A stretch of 64,000 nucleotides of DNA from Arcticimaribacter sp002477625 (GCA_943846665.1 OX044358.1:930001-994000); one strand, 5' to 3'; positions 51,055-59,848 are shown, counted from the stretch's first letter. Notes: generated by a model not told the origin, from the sequence alone. Numbers and translations are program-made.

Positions 51055-52500
51055 TTATCCCACCGAACCTTCGAGGGAAATTTCTAATAATTTTTGTGCC
51101 TCTACGGCGAACTCCATGGGGAGTTTGTTTAAGACTTCTTTACTAAATCCATTTACAATAAGAGCTATTGCTTTTTCCGTATCAATTCCACGTTGGTTAC
51201 AATAAAAAATTTGGTCTTCGCCAATTTTACTCGTTGTCGCTTCGTGTTCTATTTGAGCTGAATTGTTTTTAACTTCGATATAAGGAAAGGTATGCGCCCC
51301 ACACTGATCGCCCATAAGGAGCGAATCACATTGAGAGAAGTTCCGTGCATTGGTTGCTTTGGAATGTACTTGCACTAATCCACGGTAACTGTTTTGAGAG
51401 CGTCCGGCAGAAATTCCTTTCGAGATGATCGTACTTCTTGTATTCTTTCCGAGATGGATCATTTTGGTTCCCGTATCGGCTTGCTGAAAATTATTAGTAA
51501 CCGCAATCGAGTAAAATTCTCCAATAGAATTATCTCCTTTTAAAATACAAGAAGGATATTTCCAAGTAACTGCAGAACCTGTCTCTACTTGTGTCCAAGA
51601 AATTTTAGCGTTGTTGTGGCAAATTCCTCTTTTAGTAACAAAGTTGAAGACCCCCCCTTTACCTTCTTTATTTCCTGGATACCAGTTTTGAACTGTTGAA
51701 TATTTAATTTCTGCCTCGTCCATAGCAACTAATTCTACTACAGCAGCATGCAGTTGGTTTTCATCTCGTGAAGGTGCAGTACAACCTTCGAGGTAACTCA
51801 CATAACTCGATTCATCTGCTATTACAAGTGTTCTTTCGAACTGTCCTGTTCCTGCTTGATTGATTCTGAAGTAGGTTGACAACTCCATTGGGCATCGAAC
51901 ACCTTTGGGAATGTAACAAAATGAGCCGTCAGAAAAAACAGCCGAATTGAGGGCTGCATAAAAATTGTCTTTTACTGGGACAACCGATCCAATGTATTTT
52001 TTGACTAAATCAGGATGATCTTTAATCGCCTCAGAAATCGAGCAAAAAATGATTCCTTTTTCGGCTAGTGTATCGCGGAAGGTTGTTGCCACAGAAACGG
52101 AGTCGACAACAATATCTACAGCAACACCTGCAAGGACTTTTTGTTCGTCAATGGATATCCCAAGTTTTTTAAAGGTGTCCAGTAATTCAGGATCAACCTC
52201 GTCTAAGCTTTCGTATTTATCTTTTTTACTTGGAGCTGAGTAATATGAAATGGCTTGGAAATCGGGTTTTGTGTAGGCCACATTATGCCAATCCGGCTCC
52301 TTCATTTCAATCCAAGAACGGTAGGCATCCAAGCGCCATTCGGTCATCCATTCAGGTTCTTCTTTTCGTTTTGAAATAGCACGAACAATCTCTTCGCTTA
52401 ATCCAACAGGAAACGTATCCGAATCGATGTCTGTATAAAAACCGTATTCATATTCTTTAGTCTCTAACTCTTTCTTTAATTCTTCTTCAGTATATGCCAT
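51055..52500 (-). CDS. sufB: Fe-S cluster assembly protein SufB
   Basis: Main scaffold subunit where new Fe-S clusters form. The 481-residue length is normal. Diagnostic stretches are GFYTDIDSDTFPVGLSEEIV near the start, FCYIPKGVRCPMELSTYFRI, SYLEGCTAPSRDENQLHAAV with a functional cysteine, and MGDQCGAHTFPYIEVKNNSA. It begins 12 bp after the sufA-type gene and ends 13 bp before sufC. Confidence 0.97.
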   Translation of the reverse strand: MAYTEEELKKELETKEYEYGFYTDIDSDTFPVGLSEEIVRAISKRKEEPEWMTEWRLDAYRSWIEMKEPDWHNVAYTKPDFQAISYYSAPSKKDKYESLDEVDPELLDTFKKLGISIDEQKVLAGVAVDIVVDSVSVATTFRDTLAEKGIIFCSISEAIKDHPDLVKKYIGSVVPVKDNFYAALNSAVFSDGSFCYIPKGVRCPMELSTYFRINQAGTGQFERTLVIADESSYVSYLEGCTAPSRDENQLHAAVVELVAMDEAEIKYSTVQNWYPGNKEGKGGVFNFVTKRGICHNNAKISWTQVETGSAVTWKYPSCILKGDNSIGEFYSIAVTNNFQQADTGTKMIHLGKNTRSTIISKGISAGRSQNSYRGLVQVHSKATNARNFSQCDSLLMGDQCGAHTFPYIEVKNNSAQIEHEATTSKIGEDQIFYCNQRGIDTEKAIALIVNGFSKEVLNKLPMEFAVEAQKLLEISLEGSVG

Positions 52501-52512
52501 AGCATTCTTCTT

Positions 52513-52842
52513 TTAGAGTGAAAAGCTCTCACCACATCCACATGTCCTATTTGCATTGGGATTATTGAATACAAATCCTTTTCCATTTAAACCGCCTGAG
52601 TATTCGAGAGTTGTTCCTAACAAATACAAAAGGCTTTTTTTATCCACAACAATTTTGACGTCATTATCTTCGAAAAGACGATCTTCATCAAGCTGTTTTT
52701 TATCAAAATTCAAATCATAAGAAAGCCCAGAACAACCACCACTTTTTACGCCTACACGAACGAAGTCGTTTATGGGATCGAAACCTTCTTCTTGCATTAA
52801 AACAGATACTTTTTGTTTTGCAGTTTCAGAGACTTTAATCAT
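52513..52842 (-). CDS. A-type Fe-S carrier (SufA/IscA/ErpA family)
   Basis: A 109-residue A-type carrier that transfers Fe-S clusters to target proteins. The three conserved cysteines are in SGGCSGLSYDL and the C-terminal RTCGCGESFSL. It is the first gene of the suf operon. The family member (SufA, IscA or ErpA) cannot be named from sequence alone; the position suggests SufA. Confidence 0.92.
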   Translation of the reverse strand: MIKVSETAKQKVSVLMQEEGFDPINDFVRVGVKSGGCSGLSYDLNFDKKQLDEDRLFEDNDVKIVVDKKSLLYLLGTTLEYSGGLNGKGFVFNNPNANRTCGCGESFSL

Positions 52843-52871
52843 AGCTATTTATAATTTTTCTAAATAAAGGA

Positions 52872-52879
52872 CAAAGATA
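52872..52879 (-). promoter_or_regulatory. -7 promoter element TATCTTTG of the suf operon
   Basis: Exact TAnnTTTG match on the minus strand, 29 bases before the ATG at 52842. A TTG lies 24 bases upstream, somewhat too far for the usual spacing, so only the -7 box is claimed. Confidence 0.5.
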
Positions 52880-52943
52880 CAGTATTTGAAGCATTCTGCA
52901 TTACAATCTAGGATAGATATATACTATTTGAAAATTTAAAAAA

Positions 52944-54275
52944 CTAATGGAATTGGGCAATCACGATATCCTTATCCCCTTGGTTTTCATGAAAGAGTCC
53001 GTCGGTACTTTCAGTTGCTCCGATTACAATGATTTTGCCCGAAGACAACTCAACGACATCGTGAGCCAGATCAAGTGCAGAACCGCCTAGAGAAAGGCTA
53101 TTCAAGACAATATGATCCCGCGAGAGTCGTAAGATCAACATATCATTATCTCCTTGATTGGAAGCGACATCACCATCGGTACTTCTAGAATAACCTGCCA
53201 ACCATAAAACGCCATCCGATCCAGAGGCTAAACCGCGACCTAAATCAAAAGAAGAGCCGCCAAAAGAATCTTCGGACAAAAGCGTTCCAGAAGGGCTTAA
53301 GGTTGCGATCCAAAAATCAGAACTCCCTTTCGGGAAACTTCTATCTCCATCGGAACTGAAACTGTTTCCAAACACGACTATATTGCCTTGAGTATTTTCA
53401 AGAACCGCATTGGCGCCATCAATTTCAGATCCGCCGAGTGTTTTTCCCCATAGTAAATTTCCAAGAGGATCAATTGTTACAACCCAAACATCGTAACTCC
53501 CTTTTGGGTCGGTTACATCTACGTCTATACTTTCTGTTGTGCCTACTAAAACAAAATTGCCGTTGGCTAGTTCTGTTGCATCATAAGAGCGATCGTTATT
53601 CGTTCCACCGTAATAATTTCGCCATTCAACAACGCCGTTTGCATTGATTTTATGACACCAAAACTCGCCTACTCCATGAAGGCTACCCGATCGATCTGCA
53701 ACGGAATTACCAGCTCCATTTGAAGCTGTAACGTCTAAAAATCCATTGAATAAAGCGCCTCCATCTGCTGTTTTTATAATGCTGTATGCATGATCGTGCC
53801 CGCCGTATCCAAAACTGCGCTCCCACATAAAAACTCCTTGAGCATCTACCCGTAAAACCCAATTATCGTGCTGTCCTTCGTTCTTACTTCCAAGACCATC
53901 TGCGCTCTGGCTATACCCCAACAACATAAAACCGCCATCGTCCATCTGAATTAGCGAATGACCCCGATCGTCTCCAGAACCCCCATAAGTTTTGGTCCAC
54001 TCCAATTCGGCTTCTGCATTAAACTTTAAAAGCAATAGATCGCTTTCTTCTTCGGTTTTGTCGGTGACATCCCCATCAATACTTTTGGTATTCCCAAAAA
54101 CAGCAAAACCGCCGTCTTGAGTTTCAATTACCGCATGAGCAATATCCTCCTCAGTGCCTCCAAATGTTTTTACCCATGAAAGCTTCCCTTCAAAAGAAGA
54201 AAAATCTTCTGGAAGATCGCTTGGACTTTCGCAGCCATAAAAACAAAATAGTATGAAAATAAAAAATTTACGCAT
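52944..54275 (-). CDS. Lipoprotein of seven propeller-like repeats
   Basis: A 443-residue envelope lipoprotein (lipobox YGC in FILFCFYGCES). After a short linker the whole protein is seven tandem repeats of about 54-66 residues. Each begins W-x-K-T-F/Y-GG-S/T-x-x-D, has a middle DGGFxxxG and SxDGDV, and closes with D-x-W-V/L-x-K/R-x-D-xx-G. Repeats start near residues 32, 90, 148, 215, 273, 331 and 389. The number and pattern suggest one seven-bladed beta-propeller. The third repeat has an insertion. It follows the choice-of-anchor B gene by 4 bp. Function unknown, probably surface-facing. Confidence 0.8.
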   Translation of the reverse strand: MRKFFIFILFCFYGCESPSDLPEDFSSFEGKLSWVKTFGGTEEDIAHAVIETQDGGFAVFGNTKSIDGDVTDKTEEESDLLLLKFNAEAELEWTKTYGGSGDDRGHSLIQMDDGGFMLLGYSQSADGLGSKNEGQHDNWVLRVDAQGVFMWERSFGYGGHDHAYSIIKTADGGALFNGFLDVTASNGAGNSVADRSGSLHGVGEFWCHKINANGVVEWRNYYGGTNNDRSYDATELANGNFVLVGTTESIDVDVTDPKGSYDVWVVTIDPLGNLLWGKTLGGSEIDGANAVLENTQGNIVVFGNSFSSDGDRSFPKGSSDFWIATLSPSGTLLSEDSFGGSSFDLGRGLASGSDGVLWLAGYSRSTDGDVASNQGDNDMLILRLSRDHIVLNSLSLGGSALDLAHDVVELSSGKIIVIGATESTDGLFHENQGDKDIVIAQFH

Positions 54276-54279
54276 CGTA

Positions 54280-55548
54280 TTACTCGCTTGCTTTAACTAA
54301 AAAGAGTCCTGAATCACTATCACTAATTACAATTACTCCGCTTTCAAAATACGGATAAACACTCCATACGCCGTCAAATCCGGTGGCATTATTTAAGGGG
54401 TAGGTGTCAAAAAAACCAACTTCTTCCATGACACCAGAAGCAATATTCTGTATGTCTATTTCGCGCATACCCGCAGTGTAATTTGCCAAAAAAAAGGAAT
54501 TGCCTTTGGTGTAGCCGTTATGATCAATTGCATTAGTAGGACCAAAATAATTATAGTGTAAAACTGGGTTATCCAAATCTTCTAAATCAAAGACAAAGGT
54601 CTTGGTGCGGTTTCCAAAAGTAAGCTCATCGAATTCATCTCCAAGGTAAAAGTATTGGTGGTCTTCTGCCAACCATCCCTGATGAGTATAGCCATCATTA
54701 CTATAGGTTATATTAGAGATCAGTATTGGAGCAGTTTTATCCGTTACATCGACAATTACAACTTGATTATTCTCCCGATCAATACTATTACTTCCAAAGA
54801 AAATTTCCTTGCCTTGATGCTCCAAATCAGGTCCATCATAGGTCACTATATGGGCATCGTGAGTGTACGCTTCGTCTGAAAAACCTCCAACTAAGATTGG
54901 ATTAAGCGGATCGTTTATATCAAAAAAAGCAGGGCCACCGTCAAATAAGGCACTCCCGATCACATAGGCAAAACCACTGGTTTCGTTGATTGCTATATTG
55001 TGGGCAGACCCAAAACTATCATTACGAGCATCAGCAGTAAAGCGCTGAACTCTGGTTATATCACGTAAACGTGTTAAATCAAAAACCTGCAAGCCGTGGT
55101 CTGCTGCTTCACTAACAACAAAAGCATAATCTTGATACACCTTTATGTCCCTCCAAGTACTTGGAATGGATGCGGTAGGGAGTTTCCCTAAGTAAATGGG
55201 TTGATCCGGGGTACTGATGTCTATAAAAGCTGTTCCGTCTTTCACTCCCATGATGGCATATTCTTTTCCCGTTAGGGTATCGGTCCATCCCCAACTATCG
55301 CTTCCAAATGTTGTACCCATCGTTTCTAGAGAAACCAAGGCCTGTAAATCATATCCTAAACAAGGGTAAATCCCTGCTTGTCCGTCTTCGCATGGAACTA
55401 ATCCACTCGGTGGGATTGTTACCAATGAATCTGGAATTGGGGTTGGGGTGGGCTCATCAACTAAAACAAGGACAGGTTCTATTGGATCATATATGCAGCT
55501 AGAAAAAAATGTCAGCGAAACCAAAAGAAGCTTAAAAATAGTTTTCAT
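54280..55548 (-). CDS. Choice-of-anchor B family lipoprotein (LVIVD-type repeats)
   Basis: A 422-residue envelope lipoprotein. The start is ATG 55548 (a TTG precedes it), followed by a signal peptide with lipobox-like FFSC and an acidic proline-rich linker (VDEPTPTPIPD). The mature part has beta-propeller LVIVD-like repeats: WTDTLTGKEYAIMGVKDGTAFIDIS, YAFVVSEAADHGLQVFDLTRL, SGFAYVIGSALFDGGPAFFDI, and others. This matches the choice-of-anchor B family, usually anchored by lipidation or a C-terminal sorting domain; here by the lipid. It probably forms an operon with the next propeller lipoprotein. Confidence 0.83.
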   Translation of the reverse strand: MKTIFKLLLVSLTFFSSCIYDPIEPVLVLVDEPTPTPIPDSLVTIPPSGLVPCEDGQAGIYPCLGYDLQALVSLETMGTTFGSDSWGWTDTLTGKEYAIMGVKDGTAFIDISTPDQPIYLGKLPTASIPSTWRDIKVYQDYAFVVSEAADHGLQVFDLTRLRDITRVQRFTADARNDSFGSAHNIAINETSGFAYVIGSALFDGGPAFFDINDPLNPILVGGFSDEAYTHDAHIVTYDGPDLEHQGKEIFFGSNSIDRENNQVVIVDVTDKTAPILISNITYSNDGYTHQGWLAEDHQYFYLGDEFDELTFGNRTKTFVFDLEDLDNPVLHYNYFGPTNAIDHNGYTKGNSFFLANYTAGMREIDIQNIASGVMEEVGFFDTYPLNNATGFDGVWSVYPYFESGVIVISDSDSGLFLVKASE

Positions 55549-55623
55549 CAACAGTTATTTTGTATAAAGATATACTATCCAAGAACGATGCCAAAACCTA
55601 GAGATTTATTTCAAGAAACCTCT

Positions 55624-55631
55624 TATTTTTG
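55624..55631 (+). promoter_or_regulatory. -7 promoter element TATTTTTG before thiL
   Basis: Exact TAnnTTTG match, four bases before the thiL ATG at 55636, the same spacing as at 12113. It indicates a leaderless or near-leaderless transcript and rules out the upstream in-frame ATG at 55588. Confidence 0.55.
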
Positions 55632-55635
55632 CAGC

Positions 55636-56688
55636 ATGTTAGAAGATAAAAATATTCCGAAGACCCCTATTGCCTCCCTAGGGGAGTTTGCCCTCATTGA
55701 AACAATTACCAAAGATTTTTCAATCTACGATTCATCGACACAAGTTGGGGTTGGTGATGATGCTGCCATTATTCAGCACGGAGATGAAGAAAGCTTAGTT
55801 TCAACAGACCTATTGATAGAAGGGGTGCATTTTGACTTGAGTTATATGCCTTTGAAACACTTAGGCTATAAAGCCGTAATGGTAAATCTTTCGGATGTAT
55901 ATGCAATGAACGGAACCGCTACCCAAATTACAGTATCCATCGCTGTATCAAATCGGTTTCCCTTAGAGGCTATTGAAGAATTATATGCCGGTATTCGTCT
56001 TGCCTGCAACAATTATAAAGTTGATCTAGTTGGCGGGGATACAACCAGCTCAACCAAAGGTTTGTTGCTTTCGGTAACGGTAATCGGAAAAGCACCAAAA
56101 GAAGAAATTGTATTGAGAAGCGGAGCTAAAGAAGGGAATCTTGTTGTTGTTACAGGAGATCTTGGTGGTGCGTATATGGGGCTTCAAGTATTGGAACGCG
56201 AGAAAGCCGTATTCCAAGTCAATCCCCAATCGCAACCCGATTTATCAGCATACAGCTATTGTATTGAACGTCAATTGAAGCCAGAAGCACGAACAGACAT
56301 CAAAGCCCTTTTGAAAGAATTGGATGTAAAACCCACGGCAATGATCGACGTAAGTGATGGTCTTTCTTCGGAGATAATTCATCTTTCCAAGGCGTCTAAA
56401 TTAGGATGTCAAATCTATGAGGATAAAATCCCAATCGATCCAGAGGTCACCAAAACCTGTGAAGAGTTCAACATCAACAACAGCACGGCAGCACTCAATG
56501 GAGGAGAAGATTATGAATTGCTTTTTACCATCGAACAAAGTGATTTTGAAAAGGTAAAAGGGCACCCCCACCTGAGTATTATTGGGCATATGACCGACGA
56601 AGCTTCGGGCTACAATATGGTTACGGGATTAGGACAGCAAATCGAATTGACTGCTCAAGGTTGGAATGGCACACAAACGGAAGAATAA
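55636..56688 (+). CDS. thiL: Thiamine-monophosphate kinase
   Basis: Phosphorylates thiamine monophosphate to the active diphosphate cofactor. The 350-residue protein opens with SLGEFALIETITKDF and has the ATP/Mg motifs GVGDDAAII, STDLLIEGVHFDL and LVGGDTTSS, plus GDLGGAYMGLQVLER and the later MIDVSDGLSSEI and NGGEDYELLFT. All are diagnostic of ThiL (PurM-like fold). The start is ATG 55636, which follows a TATTTTTG box; an ATG at 55588 would lie upstream of the promoter. Convergent with the ZIP transporter, 3 bp apart. Confidence 0.95.
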   Translation: MLEDKNIPKTPIASLGEFALIETITKDFSIYDSSTQVGVGDDAAIIQHGDEESLVSTDLLIEGVHFDLSYMPLKHLGYKAVMVNLSDVYAMNGTATQITVSIAVSNRFPLEAIEELYAGIRLACNNYKVDLVGGDTTSSTKGLLLSVTVIGKAPKEEIVLRSGAKEGNLVVVTGDLGGAYMGLQVLEREKAVFQVNPQSQPDLSAYSYCIERQLKPEARTDIKALLKELDVKPTAMIDVSDGLSSEIIHLSKASKLGCQIYEDKIPIDPEVTKTCEEFNINNSTAALNGGEDYELLFTIEQSDFEKVKGHPHLSIIGHMTDEASGYNMVTGLGQQIELTAQGWNGTQTEE

Positions 56689-56691
56689 GTC

Positions 56692-57507
56692 TTAGCCTAA
56701 AGCCACATCCAAACACATCATTACAATAAAGCCACCTATAAATCCTAAGGTTGCAATATCGGTGTATTTGTCTTGTTGTGTTTCTGGAATAACTTCCTCA
56801 ACCACAACAAAGATCATAGCTCCCGCCGCAAAAGCCAACGCATATGGAAGTAAGGGCGTAAAGAAAGTAACCGCTACAGCACCAATTACTGCAGCTACTG
56901 GCTCAACAATTGCTGAAAGTTGTCCGTACCAAAAACTCTTGAAACGGCTGAGACCAAGGCGTCGTAAAGGCATAGAAACGGCAATTCCTTCAGGGAAATT
57001 TTGTATTCCAATTCCGATTGCTAAAACAACTGCACCCGCAATAGAAGCTTCGGGTATTCCCGCTGCAACCCCACCAAAAAGGACTCCTACAGCTAAACCC
57101 TCCGGAATATTGTGTAAGGTAATTGCAAGAACCAACAGCGTTGTTCTGTGCCAAGGAGTTTTGATTCCTTCGCTTTCCTTAAAATTGATGTGTATATGAG
57201 GCAGTACTTTATCTAGTCCAAAAATAAATAAGGCCCCTAAGCCAAAACCAATGGCGGCAGGCATCACTTTTACAAAGCCTTCTCCAGGACTCATTTCAAT
57301 TCCAGGAGCCAACAAACTCCAAAAACTAGCTGCAACCATAACTCCTCCTGTAAAACCAAGCATTCCGTCGAGAACAGCCCGATTCATACTCTTAAAAAAG
57401 AAAACAAACGAAGCTCCAAATGCAGTCAATCCCCAAGTGAAAATAGTTGCGTATAACGCTCCTAAAACAGGGTCGGTGTTTTCAAAAAAAGCAATTATTG
57501 TTTCCAT
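56692..57507 (-). CDS. ZIP family divalent metal transporter
   Basis: A 271-residue inner-membrane protein with about eight helices. The metal-binding helices carry HNIPEGLAVGVLFGG and QNFPEGIAVSMPLR, the paired HNxPEG motifs of ZIP transporters; a third conserved E lies in FVVVEEVIPET. The short histidine-containing loop HIHINFKESEG is the usual variable region. ATG 57507 is chosen; the frame extends to 57576 but that adds 23 residues unlike the family. It probably imports zinc or another divalent metal. It is divergent from the lycopene cyclase gene, 95 bp apart. Confidence 0.88.
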   Translation of the reverse strand: METIIAFFENTDPVLGALYATIFTWGLTAFGASFVFFFKSMNRAVLDGMLGFTGGVMVAASFWSLLAPGIEMSPGEGFVKVMPAAIGFGLGALFIFGLDKVLPHIHINFKESEGIKTPWHRTTLLVLAITLHNIPEGLAVGVLFGGVAAGIPEASIAGAVVLAIGIGIQNFPEGIAVSMPLRRLGLSRFKSFWYGQLSAIVEPVAAVIGAVAVTFFTPLLPYALAFAAGAMIFVVVEEVIPETQQDKYTDIATLGFIGGFIVMMCLDVALG

Positions 57508-57602
57508 TAGTGTTGGGTTTTGTAAATCTTTTGCAAATTTAATCAAAATACGGTAAGTAGCTATCCCTATTTCCAAATCAAATCTTTAATTTTAGAGAAT
57601 CT

Positions 57603-58751
57603 ATGGAGAACGAAAACCATTTTGACTATATTATTTGTGGAGGAGGTGCTTCGGGGTTAATGCTCGCTCAGGCGCTCTGTTCCGACTCCTACTTTTACGA
57701 TAAGAAAATCTTAATTCTTGAAAAAGAATCAAAAAACAGCAACGATCGCACCTGGTGTTTTTGGGAAGCAAAAGGCTCCGTTTGGGATTCACTCCTATAC
57801 AATCAATGGGATGTTGCTGAATTTAAAGCTTCCAATTTTTCAAAAGAAATAGCCCTTGACCCCTTTCAATACAAAATGATACGCGGTATTGATTTCTATA
57901 AAAAAATCCATTCGGAACTTGCTTCAAAACCCAATATTACCCTCCTAGAAGAGGAAGTATGCTCCATCGAGGATCAAAAAAACCATGTTAGCGTTTCGGG
58001 AACAAAAAGACAATTCCGAGGGCAAAAAGTTTTTTCTAGCATTCCTACAAGACGACATTTAGAGCATAAAAAGAAATTTCCAGTATTACACCAACACTTT
58101 ATTGGTTGGTTTGTAAAAACTGAACACCCCATTTTCGATCCGAAAACCATTCAGTTCATGGACTTCGACTTGCCTCAAAAAGCCAATACTCGCTTCATAT
58201 ATGTACTTCCTTTTTCTGCGCACGAAGCATTGGTAGAATATACTTTATTCTCGGCCGATCTTTTAAAAGATGAGGAATATGAAGCTGCCATAACGGACTA
58301 CTTGAATCAAAAAAATGCTGGTGAATTTTCGATTGAAGATCGAGAGCAAGGGAGTATTCCGATGACAGCCTATCCGTTTTGGAAAAGCAATTCCCCCAAT
58401 GTGATGCACATTGGAACTGCTGGAGGATGGACCAAGGCGAGTACGGGTTTTACCTTTCAAAAATCAATGCGCAAAACCAAAGAAGTAATTAACTTCCTAA
58501 AGACTGGTCAGGATTTAAACAATATGGAAAAACGGAATCGATTTTGGTTTTACGACCTTTTATTTCTGGATGTTCTAAGCAAACACAACGAAAAAGGGCA
58601 TATGCTTTTCTCATTAATGTTTAAAAAAAATAAACCGGAACGTATTTTTAAATTCTTAGATGAACAAACCAGCTTCTGGGAAGAAATTAAAATTATGCGG
58701 AGTTTTCCTGTGGGTCTTTTCATTAAAGCCCTTTGGAAGCGAATATTCTAG
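57603..58751 (+). CDS. crtY: Lycopene beta-cyclase
   Basis: Flavin-dependent cyclase that closes the beta-ionone rings of lycopene in carotenoid synthesis. The 382-residue protein has the dinucleotide motif YIICGGGASGLMLAQAL (residues 9-25), LILEKESK, the signature NDRTWCFWE and the C-terminal HIGTAGGWTKASTGFTFQKS. These motifs identify the CrtY/CrtL family. Phytoene synthase and desaturase genes are not in the window. Its stop abuts the convergent polyprenyl synthase gene with no gap. Confidence 0.92.
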   Translation: MENENHFDYIICGGGASGLMLAQALCSDSYFYDKKILILEKESKNSNDRTWCFWEAKGSVWDSLLYNQWDVAEFKASNFSKEIALDPFQYKMIRGIDFYKKIHSELASKPNITLLEEEVCSIEDQKNHVSVSGTKRQFRGQKVFSSIPTRRHLEHKKKFPVLHQHFIGWFVKTEHPIFDPKTIQFMDFDLPQKANTRFIYVLPFSAHEALVEYTLFSADLLKDEEYEAAITDYLNQKNAGEFSIEDREQGSIPMTAYPFWKSNSPNVMHIGTAGGWTKASTGFTFQKSMRKTKEVINFLKTGQDLNNMEKRNRFWFYDLLFLDVLSKHNEKGHMLFSLMFKKNKPERIFKFLDEQTSFWEEIKIMRSFPVGLFIKALWKRIF

Positions 58752-59720
58752 CTATAACTTTCGGTCCATCAACTGCAGCGCAAAAGCCTTGAAAATTTCT
58801 TTCTTTTCTTCTTCAACAGGGAATTGATCTACTTCTTTCAAAGCCTTTTGAGTATACGCTTTCATTTGTTGCTGAATCTGTTCTACGGCACCAGAGGTTG
58901 TAAACAGCTCTTTCACTTGAGCAATTTTCTGAGTTGGATCTGTGGGATTTGTTTCAAAAAGCCGCTCCAAAGCAGCAGCATCTTCTGGGCTACCCAATTC
59001 CAAAGCCAAAAGATACAGTAGGGTTTTTTTATTTTCAATGATATCACCTCCAATTTGTTTTCCAAAGGTTTCAGGATCTCCAAAAGCGTCTAAATAATCG
59101 TCTTGTAATTGAAAAGCTAACCCCAATTCAATTCCAAAATTATAAAAAGGCAGACTCGTTTCTTTAGAAGCTCCACCTACTAAGGCGCCCATTTGTAATG
59201 AGCAACCCAAGAGTACGGCAGTTTTATAGGCAATCATTTGCATATACTCTTGCTGAGTAACTAGCTTTTGATTTGGAAAGTCCATGTCGTTTTGTTGCCC
59301 TTCGCATACCTTTCGAGCGGTTGCACTGAATAGAGAGGTTAGCTCCTTAAACAAGGTTCCCGGATAAACATTCAAACACTCATAGGCCCATATCAACATT
59401 ACATCTCCCGACAGAATTCCAGTATTGGCATCCCATTTTTCATGAACCGTTGACTGACCTCTTCTTAAGGGTGCATCGTCCATAATATCATCATGCACTA
59501 AGCTGAAATTATGAAAAACCTCAACTGCTAAAGCTGCTGGAAGGGCGTTTTTGAAGGAACCCCCAACGGCATCTGCAGCCAATAAAGCTAAGACAGGGCG
59601 AATTCGTTTTCCATCCAATTGCATGATATAAGATGCTGGTTCATATAAACTTGCAGGGGATTTTTCAGGAAGTTGCTCCTTCATATAGCTTAAAAAAGCC
59701 GTTTGATATTGTGTAAGCAC
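58752..59720 (-). CDS. Polyprenyl diphosphate synthase (geranylgeranyl/farnesyl type)
   Basis: Trans-prenyltransferase of 322 residues that condenses isopentenyl diphosphate with allylic diphosphates. The two aspartate-rich motifs are intact: first HDDIMDDAPLRRG with YIMQLDGKRIRP before it, second FQLQDDYLDAFG. The two residues between the DD of the first motif (DDIMD) fit short-chain (C15-C20) synthases. It could supply precursors for carotenoids, quinones or polyprenyl carriers. The start codon is GTG 59720; the next ATG is inside the conserved N-terminus. A TATTTTTG box lies at 59744-59737, 16 bases upstream. Confidence 0.9.
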   Translation of the reverse strand: MLTQYQTAFLSYMKEQLPEKSPASLYEPASYIMQLDGKRIRPVLALLAADAVGGSFKNALPAALAVEVFHNFSLVHDDIMDDAPLRRGQSTVHEKWDANTGILSGDVMLIWAYECLNVYPGTLFKELTSLFSATARKVCEGQQNDMDFPNQKLVTQQEYMQMIAYKTAVLLGCSLQMGALVGGASKETSLPFYNFGIELGLAFQLQDDYLDAFGDPETFGKQIGGDIIENKKTLLYLLALELGSPEDAAALERLFETNPTDPTQKIAQVKELFTTSGAVEQIQQQMKAYTQKALKEVDQFPVEEEKKEIFKAFALQLMDRKL

Positions 59721-59736
59721 AGTTCTTTATTTTTTA

Positions 59737-59744
59737 CAAAAATA
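59737..59744 (-). promoter_or_regulatory. -7 promoter element TATTTTTG
   Basis: Exact TAnnTTTG match on the minus strand, 16 bases before the GTG start of the polyprenyl synthase gene. The nearest TTTG is 28 bases upstream, so no -33 is claimed. Confidence 0.45.
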
Positions 59745-59782
59745 ACCTTTTTTATTGCTTTCTTTTACGAAACAAAATACTT

Positions 59783-59812
59783 TGGAAACTTTTTTGGTTT
59801 TTATAGTTTCCA
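59783..59812. promoter_or_regulatory. Dyad TGGAAACT-N14-AGTTTCCA, candidate TetR operator
   Basis: TGGAAACT at 59783-59790 and AGTTTCCA at 59805-59812 form a perfect 8-bp inverted repeat with a 14-base spacer. It overlaps the -33 TTTG of the promoter for the TetR gene and ends 4 bases before the -7 box. Dyads like this bind TetR-family dimers, so autoregulation of the efflux operon is likely (inference). Confidence 0.65.
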
Positions 59813-59824
59813 TCGTTATATTTG
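59793..59824 (+). promoter_or_regulatory. Promoter TTTG-N20-TATATTTG of the efflux operon
   Basis: TTTG at 59793-59796 and TATATTTG at 59817-59824 with a 20-base spacer match the full Bacteroidetes promoter consensus. The TetR gene ATG is at 59849, 24 bases downstream. The inverted repeat 59783-59812 straddles the -33 box. Confidence 0.7.
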
Positions 59825-59848
59825 CATCGAATTTATCAATTCGAAAAA

